NCBI GenBank assembly: GCA_021613375.1
Contig: CM038710.1
Span: 31,051,136 to 31,115,135, forward strand
DNA length: 64,000 nucleotides
Direction: 5' to 3'
Origin: Megaleporinus macrocephalus
Lineage: Eukaryota; Chordata; Actinopteri; Characiformes; Anostomidae
Shown: positions 24,340-36,719 of the stretch, one piece after another
Layout: each line of letters opens with the position of its first letter
How positions within the stretch are numbered: the first letter of the stretch is position 1
Program-made: the position numbers and the translations under genes
The notes under the pieces: model-generated
What the model was told of the DNA's origin: nothing
What the model saw: the letters and a program-made list of their open reading frames with translations, nothing else
The model's database searches: none

Positions 24340-25165
24340 CACAGTGGGGTCCAAAAGTTTGAGACCACTTGTGGAAATACTTCTATTTTGCTCTCTTCTA
24401 GTTTTATACAATGCTTACATTACAAACAGCATAACAATTTGGGTGAACTTTTAAAATATTTACATTCACCTCAAATTGTCTTGGTATTTGGTACATCTAC
24501 CTTTAGGGTTAATGACAGTGTAGACTCGAGCTGGACTCCACAGGTTTGTGCGAAAGTCACTGATGAGCAGAGGTGGCAGAAGTACATGAGTTCCTTACTT
24601 AAGTAAAAGTTAAAGTATGACTACATTTTTTTACACAAGTAGAAGTATAAAAGTGCATGCTCCCAAATGTACTTAAAGTATAAAAGTAAAAGTATTTCTT
24701 TAAAAATAATTCTCTTGAGAAACTCAAATTTCTTTAACAGGGTATCTTTGCCATGAGCTCTTGCTTCTTTGGGAGACACAACGGGCATCTCCTTTGCCAA
24801 GAGGTGTCTTGTTTGTTTGTTTTCTTTTGTTGTCAAGCTGTCAAAGTAGCCAATAACAGCCCACTCCTACCCCTTCACATCCAGTAGGATTATGATTTGC
24901 GCTTCATTGGTACCCTGAATAGAATTGCCTGATTAAAAAATACATAAATAAGGAGATATAAGATTGTTGAAACTGAAGTAACAAGTCTGTTTTCAAAATG
25001 TAGTGAGTAAAAAGTACAGATTTTTCTTTTGAAATGTAGTGAGTAAAGGTATTAGTATTATGTGACAGAAATACTTAAGTAAATTACAGATACCAAAAAA
25101 GTACTTAAGTACAGTAACAAAGTACGTGTACTTCGCTACTGATGAGTAGTTCAGTTCCCCTCAGA
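24340..25165 (+). mobile_element. Tc1-like non-autonomous element interrupted by a hAT
   Basis: The left end cagtggggtccaaaagtttg followed by agaccact is a recognisable fish Tc1-like terminus. The internal phrase gactcgagctggactccaca and the piece after the insertion (ttcagttcccctcagag, from 25150) belong to one interrupted sequence. No coding capacity remains. The right limit is approximate. Confidence 0.6.
24568..25138. mobile_element. non-autonomous hAT element (571 bp) with 8-bp TSD, right end eroded
   Basis: It starts cagaggtggcagaagtacat, the typical end of a common fish hAT family, and its other side has the matching tail of repeated aagtact/agtactt words ending gtgtacttcgcta. The same 8-bp ctgatgag flanks it at 24560-24567 and 25139-25146. 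The expected final bases of the right inverted repeat (something like cccacctctg) are absent, so the TSD directly follows a truncated terminus. Confidence 0.75.
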
Positions 25166-25908
25166 GATTAAAAAATTACTGTATCTTGTACAAAATGTAC
25201 TAAGGCCTTAAAGTTGCACTATGCAAGACTTAGTGATTTGGAGACCTCTCTGGTGGAAATATGTAATTGCACACAAAGTGCATGAAAACATTTTGTAACA
25301 TCAGTTGTACGTTGGAAGCGTACAAGGAGATGAATCTGATGATTACAAGTGCACTGACTATCTTTTTAAAGAAAACTTGATGGAGAGTGTGTCTTTTGAG
25401 GATGTAAGTGCATTGTCTACGGTTGTCATTATATGTTTATTATTTTAATTATTCAAGTATTCAAAACCTAAACTTTGGGCTGGACCTTCTTTCTGAGTAT
25501 ATTAGAGATAGTAATGCTTAAAGACGTATAATGTGGCCTGAAAAAGGTTAGTGAAATCCAGCCGAAATCTATGACCACCACTTGGACACAATTATTTCTT
25601 CAACATACTTCATAAGTATATTTAAAATGTATTATTTAAAATTTTTAGACTTATGAAACTTTTAACAGGCTGAATTAAAGGAAACATCTTTAATGTGGTA
25701 TAAGCAAATTAGTGGCAAAATATAAATAACACATGCTCAAATGCATGTTCACTATTTACATTCAGCAGTAATTAACAATAATTGTAATTGGAACAATCAC
25801 AGAAATAAGAAGAATAGCTTTTATTTATATATGTCCATGTCCAGGTCCAATCCAAGTTGGATTTATTCTAGATTAAAAATATGTTGTAAATGTTGTAAAA
25901 TATACATA

Positions 25909-26196
25909 GCACATTTTACAACATTGGAGTCATGAACCCCTTCAAAACCTTAGTTGTTGTGAGTACTAACTGATTTTGGGGCTCAAGTAGACTTTTAGGA
26001 AACAGTGTTATTAGTATTTGAACACGGCAATGGTCGTTTACATTTTATGGTCAGTGGACCAATAGAAGTGCTCCAAAATAGCTTGGAAAAATTCTGGTTC
26101 CATTGACTTACATTGAAAATAAAGTATGTTTTTGGTCTCTTCTGTAAAGTTGAAATTTTGGAGATACTTGTTTTTCATTGGACAGCGACCATATGT
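25909..26196 (+). repeat. dispersed repeat, copy 1 (direct)
   Basis: It shares almost every base with 28583-28934, for example acattggagtcatgaacccc, tccaaaatagcttggaaaaa and tttttcattggacagcga. Compared with that copy it lacks about 60 bases near its middle. Confidence 0.9.
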
Positions 26197-27268
26197 CCAG
26201 GTCACTTACAAAATATGTAAACTGAGTTGGATTTAGTCTAGATTAAAAATTGTAGTCAAATTGATGCAACACAAGGTACAAACTACAGTTCACAAATAAA
26301 CAGAACTGTGGTATATTATGCAATAAGAGCAAAATTAGCATTAAAGACATCATTATATATACTTTAAAGCATTTAAGAGCAATAATATAGCATGACAAAG
26401 GTCATACATGTTTACAGTGGATGTGTGTGGCATGAGCAAAACTCACCAGAATATAAATACAGAAACTGTCAGCAGTGTGGTGGTGTTGGTAGTGTGTGGC
26501 TTTAGTTCATTGCTGAGGTCTTTTTGGCTTTATATTTTCCCCTGTCAGCACCCCACTGTACTCACACACGCCAGGGAGAGGCCTGCTGGCCTGGCTCCTC
26601 TCTACCACGGTAAGTCCTGGGGACTCCCAAGCTCTAACACACACACACACTGGTGTCATGCTGGCAGAGCCGCTCTCTCTGTGGTTAATCACATCAGACA
26701 CAGCACACAGCTTAACCTGCCAGTCTCACTGCCAGCCTTGTGGCATGTCACTACATTATTCTACCCACTGCCCATGTGTTTCCGCTGTCCCACTCCAAAA
26801 TGTCTGCACAATTCAATGATAAACAAAGTAATCACATGAAATGTACCTTGTAAAGAGTTATTACATAAAATGGTTACAAATATATTGCCTGATACCTGAC
26901 GCATTGCTTTATGATAGATTTGAGACAGAATATTGGACTAGAAATCCATTCATGTCAGTGAAGTACATACAGGCTGTTGTTCAGCAAAGTAATATCCAAA
27001 GAAACAATTTTACAATAATTAACATTACAGACAGAAAGTCAGAGGATGCATGCAGGTTCACTTGTCATATGGGATAATAAATAAAATGTCAACATCACAG
27101 AGATGATACCCTGTAAGGAAATCAGTAAGTATGTTTCTTTACATCAGATAAACCTGAGCTTGACTTTATTTACGTCTCAGTGACTGAATTATAGAGACAT
27201 TTAGATAAATTGCCCCTTAAGGTGTTTCAGATTTTCTTAGAATGCCAAAAGTACCACTCATACCCTGA

Positions 27269-27312
27269 TAATAATAATAATAATAGTAATAATAATAATA
27301 ATAATAATAATT
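27269..27312 (+). repeat. (ATA)n trinucleotide repeat
   Basis: About 14 units of an AAT/ATA trinucleotide with one interruption (atagta), directly before the inverted dispersed repeat. Confidence 0.9.
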
Positions 27313-27320
27313 AATGTATA

Positions 27321-27508
27321 TTGTCGCTGTCCAAAGAAAACAAGTACCCCTAAAATACTAACTTACAGGAGAGGACAAAAACAGTCTTCACTTTCAATGA
27401 TGTAAGTCAATGGAACCAGTTATTTTGAAGCATTTCTATTGGTCCATTCATCAGTATATTGTCACACAAAGTAAACAGCTGTCGTGTTCAAATTATGTAG
27501 AAAACTAA
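27321..27508 (-). repeat. dispersed repeat, copy 3 (inverted, shorter)
   Basis: The reverse complement of the 3' half of the repeat at 25909-26196: it starts ttgtcgctgtccaaagaaaa and includes gtaagtcaatggaaccag. It is more diverged than the two direct copies. Confidence 0.8.
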
Positions 27509-27639
27509 AAATCGACAAAAATGTAGATACATGTTTTCTTTGGATGGTGAGATATAACAGGGAAATATAATTTTAAAAGAATAAAAAAATACAGCAAAGG
27601 AGAATAACTCAATAAAACTGTCTAATTATTTACAAGCCA

Positions 27640-28400
27640 AGCAAAACAATTGGTCTTAACCTTCCTCTTAAATATGCAGAGATCATCGAGAGCCGTTAGG
27701 TAATCAGGTAGTGAAATGCTTTTAAGCAATACGACCAACATATACCTGTCGGCTGATCTGAGGGCTCTTAAGGGAACATACCCGATAACCGTGTCGGATG
27801 AGGTACTGTGGAGCAAGACCATCACTTTAAAATCAGTAAAAGCATCTTAAAATCTATTGTAAATCACACGGCTAACCAGTGCAGCTGTTTGAGGACAGGT
27901 GTAATTTTGAACCAGCATTTTGATCCCTCGGGCTTAAACCTGTTTGTACTAGATAGAGGGTCATACTCTGACTGAACACTAAGCACTTTTGTAAGTCGCT
28001 CTGGATAAGAGCGTCTGCTAAATGCCATAAATGTAAATGTAAATGTAAATAGAGCTCTTTGGTAAGCTAGAGCATTACAGTAATCTAGGTGTGAGGACAC
28101 AGAAGCGTGTATGGGTGGTGAGAGCATGTTGAATGTATTTCTAAGGTGAGATGCTGTTATAGATGTTGCTAATGTGAATCTAAGATCATTGTCAAAAGTG
28201 ACACCCAGGTTTTTGGCAGAGCTTTGAGCCCTTCAGTGACTGAGCTTCCACATGTGCTCATGCCTTGCCTTCTGTTCGCCAATGATAATGATTTGGTTTT
28301 ATTCTTATTTAGCTGCAGAAAAGTATGAGACATCCAGGACTATATGTCCTCTAGATGCTTAATCAAGGTCAATGGCTAAGGATATGTACAACTGGGGATA
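27640..28400 (-). mobile_element. retroelement-like relic with an inserted SINE tail
   Basis: The phrases ctagagcattacagtaatct, acacccaggtttttggcaga and atgtcctctagatgcttaat are typical of a repeated fish sequence seen in many loci, here read backwards. It is interrupted at about 27955-28050 by a SINE-type tail (gctctggataagagcgtctg followed by taaatgtaaatgtaaat). No intact frame. The class of the host repeat is uncertain. Confidence 0.45.
27955..28050 (+). mobile_element. SINE 3' tail
   Basis: Contains gtcgctctggataagagcgt followed by ctgctaaatgcc and an (aaatgt)n end, the standard tail of a fish SINE/LINE pair. No promoter boxes are left, so it is 5'-truncated. Confidence 0.65.
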
Positions 28401-28582
28401 TATCTTACACAGGGATATATCTTATTATGGGAGCATATATAGATTGAATTGTGCTGTCCCTAAAATAGAACTCACAGTACAAAGTGTGATGCTTGGATGA
28501 AGAATTCAAGTGCAGCATTATATTTACATCTCCTTAGGTAAGACTGAAACCAATCTAGAATTAATGTTCTACACTGCACAAT

Positions 28583-28934
28583 GCACATTTTACAACATTG
28601 GAGTCATGAACCCCTTCAAAACCTCAGTTGTTGTGAGCACTAACTGATTTTGAAGCTCAAGTAAGTAGTAGACCTTTAGGAAACAGTGTTGTTAGTATTA
28701 GTATAGCTGTCCAATAAAAAAAGAATTTGGATTTTCTACATAATTTGAACATGCCAATGGTCGTTTACATTGTGTGAAAATGTTATAGTGAGTGAACCAA
28801 TACAAGTGCTCCAAAATAGCTTGGAAAAATTCTGGTTCCATTGACTTACATTGAAAATAAAGTATGTTTTTGGTTTCTCCTGTAAAGTTGAAATTTTCGA
28901 GATACTTGTTTTTCATTGGACAGCGACGATATGT
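28583..28934 (+). repeat. dispersed repeat, copy 2 (direct)
   Basis: Near-identical to 25909-26196 but longer, with an extra segment around 28700-28760. With the inverted copy at 27321-27508 it forms a direct-inverted-direct cluster. Confidence 0.9.
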
Positions 28935-29072
28935 AATTAACTACATTCACTCTCTTTTTGATTAGGTGCCTTCTATCTAAACTTATTATTCATTTTATTA
29001 GGCCCACTTAAGAACTCCACAGCTACAAATTACAGAATTTATTAACATTTCTTTATTCTCTTCATCAACATT

Positions 29073-29287
29073 CAGGACCCCGATAGGACCACCACAGGGC
29101 AAGGTATTATTTGGGGTATGAAGCAGTCAGTGCTGACCTGAGAACTGTCCGCTAAACAAAAAGTCACACTTTTAAAATGGACGTGATGTCACTTCGTCAG
29201 TATCACTGCAGAGCTAAGGATGATCCACCACCCTGCTCTTATACCTGCTCTTTGGTGGTCCTATAGGGGTCTTGAGTCCTGACCACC
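29073..29287. mobile_element. MITE with inverted ends
   Basis: The left end ggaccccgataggaccaccac is mirrored by the right end ttggtggtcctataggggtc. It is about 215 bp with a non-coding centre. No target duplication was determined. Confidence 0.65.
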
Positions 29288-30969
29288 AATGGTGGGCAAA
29301 CTATGTAACATACAAAGAAATGTAAACTATGTAAGTATACAAAGAAACAGACGGACTACTGTAATATATAATCTAAATGCTCCAGTATGGTAAGTGGAGC
29401 TGATAAAATGGACACTGAGTGTAAATACAAGTTAGAGTTATAGAAGTTTCAGCCCCACCAGTTTACATGTTTTGCTGATTTGCTGATTTTGCCCCCTTTT
29501 TTGTATTTTTCTTAGGTATTCTGCTCTAAAACACAGGATGGGCTTGTTATTTAGCTGATCAGATAGACCATATGTGTTGGAAGCAGAACAAACATGAAAA
29601 TGTGCTGGGCAGGGGGTCTTACAAAATCAGGGTTGGCCTGCCATACAGAAAACACAGTTCTGTTCTATTTAATGCACAATCACTGCTTATTTGCTGGATT
29701 TTATATACTTGGGGCAAAAATGAAATATAAAATGTGGCTTGTGCAAAAGGTGTGGCACCTTTATATAATATTACATTATAATTGCATTTTGAGTATGTGT
29801 TATTATTTAAAAACCTTATTTTTACTTAGAAATTAATCAAATTTGCATAGTGTTTACCTAATAAACTGGTGAGTGAGTGTAGATTACCACAGAAACTGAG
29901 CTGTTTAGTTTGAAGAAAATGTTAAAGTGTTAATCCTGTAATATTAATACTCTACAAAGGACACAGTTATTAACCTTTGAAAAAACAGAAGAAAAGACAG
30001 AAGAAAAGTCAGTGAGAATTCATTACTTTTTTTGTCTGGAAAACAGAAACTTGGACTCTTTCACTTTCATTTGACACATACACAGTTTTACCTTCAATCA
30101 ATCGGGCAGGAAGTAAAGTCACCTGAATGGTTTTCAAACAAAAACACTACGCCATATTACACCCGAATTTGAGCACTGGTCAGGGGAGAAAATGGCTAAA
30201 AGTCAGTCATGCAAGTAAATATAATCTGTCCCCGGGTAGCACAGGACTTTCTCCTTCTTCTTTTTTTTTCTTTTCAGAAAAAAAAGAGAAGGAATAAAGA
30301 AACAAATGGGCCTATCTCCTTGGCAAAGCGCCGCTTTTCCACCCCATTTATCAAGGAGAGTGGGGGATTCTTTTTGATTGGCTGATTACTAGGAACATTC
30401 ATCATAGCAAACATCTCCCCACCAATCTGACAACGCCATTTTGGATAATTTGTTAAAGATGACAAAAGGGACGGCATTGCCATGGTTCATTTCTGACCTT
30501 TTTAATATTAGAAAATTAATTTTCCATCTGAAACAAATGTATTAGATCCTGTCAGGATGGCCAGATGGATATTGCACCTCGAAACCACGGTCTTCTCGCG
30601 GACTTTCATTTTTCCTCCTTTCTTTTCTTTCCCTTTTTTTCCTACTGTGGTCTTTGTATGCCGCTTTCAGGGTGGCAGGAGGGAACGCGCTGTGTGTTTT
30701 TTGTGTGTGTATGTGTTGAGATGTCCTCAGGTGTCAGACACCCATTACTTACCCATCTCAGAGATTTACGAGCAATTTGTGCCCATCATCGCATCTCTTC
30801 CTCCAGCTCAGGAGCTCCTCACCTTCAGTTTGTGTCAGCACTATCTGGCCCTTCCCTACAAAGTGCTCCCAAAACGAAGGAAGGCATCACTCTCATTCTC
30901 TATCTTTCTCTTCAGTTTCAGGGAAAGGCAGTGTAAGTAGTGAGGGCTGTGAATAGGTGGCAGTAGTTG

Positions 30970-31700
30970 TAGTAGTCCCAGTCTGTCCCAGGGGGCTAAT
31001 GACTATGAAGGATCTGAAGGGTCTTAGGATGAAGAAATACTCACTGATCCCTTTATATGTCTTCTCTTGTTATAGGAGAAGACTCAATGACGTTATCTTG
31101 GCAATGGGTGGGGCTTAAAGTATGCCTTATAATAATGGTTTATAGTTCATTATAATGTAAGATGTTTTTTTCTAGTATGTTCTGTCCCAGTCCAATCTGG
31201 TCTGGCTGGGGATTTGCTTGGAGATGGTTCAATCTTCTAGCAGGCCCAAAGTATATCTCCAAAGCTGACCAGAGAATTGAGGTTTTGTAGAGGCCATCCA
31301 AGTCCTCGAAGAATTTCACAAGTGGGGGCTCTATCTTTAGATTCTTTTATGTGTCGTCTCTCATTATAGGACAAGACTCGACAGTGTTATTTTGTGGCCA
31401 AAGGTGAGACTAAGCTGATGATGAGATTCCACAGGTGAGGACCAGTGACCATGACAATATGAAGAGCTTCAAGTGGGAATAGTCTAAAATCCATTTTTAT
31501 ATCCTGTCTCATTACGTGTGTCTTGGCAAATGGGAAAGACACAAACTAATTATGATAAGACAAAAATAGATAACTTTCTATGTTTTCTGTCCCAGGCTGA
31601 TCTGATCTGGTCAGGGATGCGGGGCTAGTGGAACAGATTGGGTTGTTTGGTTTTAGCCAGCAGGCTCACAGAGAGTCAGTAGCAAGCAACAGATGCAGCT
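30970..31700 (+). repeat. degenerate duplicated blocks
   Basis: Related lines recur: tatgttctgtcccagtccaa / tctggtctggctggggat at about 31175 against tgttttctgtcccaggctga / tctgatctggtcagggat at about 31579; and tcttctcttgttatagg / agaagactcaatgacgtt at about 31056 against gtctctcattatagg / acaagactcgacagtgtt at about 31354. The second pair also resembles Tc1-like relic sequence, so part of the block may be transposon-derived. Confidence 0.5.
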
Positions 31701-32599
31701 GCTCTTGATGTACTCAGCCGCCCGATGTGGTGGCTCAGGGCTGTCAAAGTGCCCGTTCAGCTTGATTACGAGTCACCTCTGTGTTAAAAACGGCTAAATA
31801 GCTCCATCCATTAGACTGCAGAGGAGAGGGAGAGAGCAGGATGACCTGCCTGAATGAATGCTGACATTCTTCTGCTTCTCACTGAACACCTGTGTGCCAT
31901 CCATCCTGTCACTGCTGCACTGTCAGCTCACTGGTTACAAACACATACACTCACCCACAAGCAGAAACACACATGTAGTGCTATGCAAAAGTTAGAGAGT
32001 TAGTTGGTGAATCTTTTAATTTTAATGGTCTTTTTCTGATGCTGAATAGATTCTTCTGTCTTTATCACCAAGGGGCAAAATACAGGGGGGTCTTAGGGAA
32101 TTCAGGGACACCAAATTAACCTCTTGGACCCTTGAGAATGTATCATTATCAAAACCCTGGGAGGGGGGTTCAACTTGGGGAAACGTAGACTCTCGAATAA
32201 AGATTATTTAGCTGCTTCACCCACAAATCGGCCAGCTTCTGTCTTCGGTAGTCGCAGAACTGGTCTATCTCATGGTGGCGCTGTAGCCAATTGGTTCACC
32301 AGTATGCTACTGAAAAACTTCACAACATGCTGTAACATTAGCCCAATTTCCCAAGAGATTGTTGGAAAGAGTGAACGGTTACTCATGTCTTAAACTAAAG
32401 CCAAATAAGAGATCTTAATGAGTAAAAGAGCACATTACCAAGAAGCATTTCTAGAGGATGAATTGTTTAACCAAACATTCAGATGCCTTTGATGCTAGTT
32501 TGTGTGGAGTTTCTAAGTTGTGTACTATATGATATTCACCTCTCAACATAGGGAAGATTAGACAATACACCTTATAAATATATATAGCCTAAACCCCCC

Positions 32600-33265
32600 A
32601 AAAAACCCAAAAGTAGCTTCCACTACTAGGGGAGTAATTAAGAAGTTTCAGACAACTGCAGCTGTGATGAACCTGCTTAGAAAGGCATGCAGAATGCACA
32701 AGGTGGAATGGTAACAACAATTGCAGGAGTTACTTTTATCCTGGGGTCATCAAGTCTCCAAAAACTATACTTAAATGCCATTTACATGCCAACGAACTGC
32801 AAGGCTTGTCTCGGCTGTTATCATTCAGACCAACAGTCTAGGCTCTTGGATTCCCTTGGAACCAGATCATGTGATCTGACTAAAGTAAGATGGTGGACTG
32901 CGATGATGTGGCTGATCTTTATTTCCAAGATCTCCAACAAATACTAGCAGATTTTTATACAGCTGTAAACCTGACTGGCTCTTCCAGGAACACCTCCAGC
33001 CCCCAGCTAGGCTGGATCATCCAGCAAGACTGTGATCCTAAGTAATTTCATACAAAATATTGATTGATTTTTTTCTATGACACCCATGGATGAGCTGAAA
33101 AGGGGATTCAATAACCAAGAACTGAAGCATCTGGAGAGACCCTGTATGGAAAATCTCTTTTTGTATGTTTTCCCTCGTTAACTAGGATTTTAGTGGAATG
33201 CTACATAGTCTGAGCACAAGTTAAGCAGGCGTGTCAATAATTATGCCAGGCAATATGTTTGTTAT
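32600..33265 (+). mobile_element. Tc1-like transposase relic
   Basis: Phrases such as agtaattaagaagtttcaga / caactgcagctgtgat, ggggtcatcaagtctccaaa, and near the end gtgtcaataattatgccagg correspond to the coding region and 3' end of a fish Tc1-like element. The frames are heavily broken. Confidence 0.5.
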
Positions 33266-33899
33266 TATTATGATCTGTAAAGTAACATTTTATCACTGGA
33301 AAGATTGATTTCCCTGATATTCTCAGTGTAGGCTTTCAGACAAAAGGTAATAAACTGTTACTAAAGTGGTGCCCCTTCTTGTCACTGGGGTGGTAGTCTC
33401 AAGGGGACATCTTCAAAGTTTTTAGTTAGGGAACACAATTGTACCGTACGCCGTTCACCATGTCTTGTCAGCCTTGTTCTGTTTTTAAACCTAGGTAAAA
33501 ATTAATCTTTTCCCTGGGAAAAAATCTTATTTAAAAAACTGTTGGACCATAAAAGCATTGTTGTACCTTTAAAGATACATTTATATTGTATGTACCTTGA
33601 TGTACTAAAGCATACTTATTTACTGCTGTATCAAACAACAACAACAACAACAAAAGATCTTTACTGACGGAGCCCCGAAGTTATTCTCTCTATTTTTTTA
33701 GGGTAATGATTGACTTTCTTTACAAGTAAAACTTGGCCTTTAAGCATTACTTGTCTTACATTATCAAAGCACTCCGCTGTTTCCCCCCTTTCAGTCCATA
33801 AAGGTTGGACCAACTTTTAACTGGACCAGAATTTGTTGCATCCTCTCGTTATAGGTATTGCTGATGCTAAGTGCTTTGTGGTTAAAAGCATCAGCTCCT

Positions 33900-34400
33900 A
33901 ATCCTGCTTAAATCAGCACCATTTTTTTCCTCGTTACAGATAAGCAGTGCGTTTATGGGCCTTTAAGGCCCAGCCTAATTACTATGCCTTAGATAAGTAC
34001 TCGTCCGTCTAAGTCCTTTTGACCTTCCGTTTCCTGTTCCACAAGTGCAGACGCACCAGTTCGGAGTTTAGCTTAGAGCTTTCTCCTCGCACTCAACCTC
34101 ACCTACAGGATGGGAGAAGGAAAGTTCTCTTTCTATGCTGTGTTTGAGTATTCAACGCATCAACGCTCAAATCATCTCCTGTTTTCATATTCCTAATATT
34201 CCTAATTGGCTTTAATTTGTTAATTACAAATTCAAATGAACAAATCTAGAGGTCAGAGAAGCACACTAATTGAACAATCAATCAGCGTTAGACTGGCGGA
34301 CTATTGTCCGGCTTTGATTGACGGCACATTAGGGGCCGTGTGATTGGCAGGCTTTTTGTTGACATTGAGGGCCGGTGAGATTGTTGACTATATTTCTCTG
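33900..34400. promoter_or_regulatory. candidate intronic regulatory block
   Basis: A repeat-free block with dense homeodomain-type cores, including ttaattac (about 34220), ctaattg (about 34266) and several tcaat/attga words, plus a perfect 5-bp inverted pair cggac-tatt-gtccg (34297-34310) around an attgt SOX-type core. It is unlike the surrounding decayed transposons. That it is a conserved enhancer is inference; conservation could not be checked. Confidence 0.3.
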
Positions 34401-34689
34401 CAGTTGTTGCCCTTGACACTTTAAGAGGAGGGTGGGGGCTGTTCTGTGGAGTTCTGCTGTTTTTAAGAGGAAGTTTCTTCCTTGATGTAGTTGGGTTTTG
34501 CAATTCGGACTAAGAAGTCTAAGTACTGATAGACACCAATCTCATTTTTTCCTTACAAAATATTCAGGGTCAGTAAGTGAGCATTTGGGTTTGAACCAGT
34601 TCTTGGATTATGCTATTCATATAGACATACATTACCCTATATGTATCCCTATGTGTAATGAGATGTTTTTCCTTCTCAAATAAAGTTGA

Positions 34690-35295
34690 TGCTTTCAACA
34701 CATTTAACTTTTTTTTGGCACAAGGTCAATTTTGGACCAGGCAATCTTCTCTGGGCTCAAGCTCATAAGAAATGGGTTAATAAACAGTGGATACACAGGA
34801 ATATGCTGTGGCTTGAGTTAGCTGTTCACATTACGGAAATAATGGACGTTGGGTTCCCTGTGCCAAAGAAGTAAAAAACCACCCAGATTGTTACATACAT
34901 AAAGTTTAGGGTTTGTCATGATATGGGGGTATTGATAGATAACACACATTTGTAAAAGCACCATTAATAACATTCCGAACACATTTTAGAGCAGCTTAGG
35001 CTGCCTTCTAGATGCCGTCTTTTTCAGGATACCGTCCAATGTGACTATGTAATCAGAGGGTGTGGGTGCTAGACTGGCCTTGCATTAAAAATGTGCCTTA
35101 GTAAGCTTTAAAAAATGGTATCTCTTGTATAACAGAAGAATGGCTAAATTTCAACTTTCAGAAATGAATCAGTTGGTCTCTTCAGTCTCAAAAGTACTGT
35201 TATATGAAAAGGTGATATGACACATGCTGCTGTCTTTTTTAACTTTTTTGGAAAGAGGTGCAGACATTAAATATTAACAAAAAAAGTTCATAAGG
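34690..35295 (+). mobile_element. Tc1-like copy, 5'-truncated
   Basis: Transposase-region traces (gggttaataaacagtgga, ttgtcatgatatgggggtat, ctgccttctagatgccgtct) are followed by the family's 3' part (aacttttttggaaagaggtg). It matches the copies at 3.45-4.4, 58.3-59.55 and 62.6-63.1 kb. Confidence 0.6.
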
Positions 35296-35607
35296 TTAAG
35301 CAGTTAACAAGCTGTTTATACATATATATATATATATATTACCCTATACATACACTGTCCTGTACATAGGTCTATATATTCATTAACATATTAACATATA
35401 CATGGCTTTATTCATACATTGTGCACTTACATGGCATGTAATGTAAAGTCTTTTTAGTCCGTGTGTATTTAAAAGAAATCTTAGTCTGTGGCCCAACCAT
35501 GGCTCTGTTATACACGGTGAATGGCGATTAGAATGCCTTTCGCCTCTATTGGGCCCTGGGAACCCCTTCAAGGAGCTGATGAAGCTGCCTTAATGGTGGC
35601 TGGATTT

Positions 35608-35613
35608 GCCTCC

Positions 35614-35655
<42 letters not shown>

Positions 35656-35719
35656 TTGTGTCTCTTTCTCTCTATCCTCCCTTTTTTTCTCCCTGTGTGT
35701 TGTTTCCCTCTCTTCCTTG
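35608..35719 (+). repeat. CT-rich tract, first segment
   Basis: A (CT)n run plus imperfect pyrimidine-rich sequence. It is separated from the larger tract by about 150 bases of ordinary sequence. Confidence 0.9.
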
Positions 35720-35870
35720 CGGGCTCCATCCATCAGGCTGGCATGCGGGCTGCAGCTCCACTCCCAGCCACAATATTTCACTGCCTGCCATCACAGGCCT
35801 GACAGCCCTGCGCTCGCCAGGAAATTGCTTTGGCTGTGAGCGGAATTTCAAGCACCAAGCACCGCCCGAG

Positions 35871-36651
35871 CGCTCTCTCTCTCTCTCTTTCTCTCTCTCT
35901 CCCTCCCTCTGCTCACTCTTTCTCTATCTCTCTCTCTCTCTCTCTTTCTCTCGCGCTTTCTCTGCTCTTTCTCCCACTCTCTCACCCTCTCTCTCTTTTT
36001 CTCTTTCTGTGCTCTCTCCTGCCCTCTTTCTCGCTCTCCCTTCTTCTCTCTCTTTTGCTTTCTCTCTCCTTCTCTCGGGTTCTCCGCTCCCCTTTTCTCC
36101 TTATTTTTCCTCTTCACTTCCTCTGTCCTTCTGCTTGTCTCCCTCTTCTTTCTCTCATTCTGTTTCACTCTCTCATCCCCCTTTTCTCACTCTTTCTCTA
36201 ATTCACGTGCATGTTCTTACTCTCTTTTTCTCTCTGTCTCTAAATTTCTTTCTCTTCTGCTTGTTCTCTCTTTGTCAGACTATTTTTGTAATTCACATAT
36301 CTCTTTTTCTCTCACTCTCTCTTTCTCTGCTCTACTCTTTTTGTCTGTCCTTCTTCCTCACTCCCTCTCTCTACACTCTCTTTCTTGCGCTCCCTCTTCC
36401 TCTCTCCCTCTTTTGCTCTTTCTGTTTCTCTTATTCTTTCTGCTTCCCTTTGTTGCTCCACTCTTTCTTTCCTTTTTTCTCTTCTCTCCCTTCTCCCATT
36501 CTTTTTCTCATCCTCATTTACTCTCTCATCTCTCTTTTTCTTTCCTATTTCTCAAATTTACCTGCATTGTCCCCCCCACTCTCTCTCTCTCTCAATCTCT
36601 CTGTCCTTCTCTCTTTCTTTCTTTCTTTGCCTCTCTGCCTGATCCCCCCCA
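35871..36651 (+). repeat. long pyrimidine tract (about 780 bp)
   Basis: Almost pure C+T on the + strand over about 780 bases, made of imperfect ctct, ttct and cctt blocks, with only scattered purines. Because stop codons on this strand need purines, all three frames stay open for long stretches; the resulting Ser/Leu/Phe-rich open frames are artefacts. The tract is followed at 36720-36788 by a purine-rich GA stretch on the same strand. Confidence 0.95.
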
Positions 36652-36719
36652 GGAGTTGAGGTGAGCGTTGGAATGTGTAATGAGATGAGGGAGGGTTGGC
36701 ACAGCTCTACTGTACATGG

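Noticed and set aside
30557..30940. Overlapping 127- and 123-codon + strand frames
   Set aside because: They begin in a T-rich stretch, have no domain similarity I recognise, and lack plausible splice sites consistent with agbl4 phases.
35658..36664. A 333-codon + strand open frame (and overlapping ones) rich in Ser, Leu and Phe
   Set aside because: It is a translation of a pyrimidine tract. Stops need purines, so all three frames stay open. There is no domain, no splice context and no codon bias.
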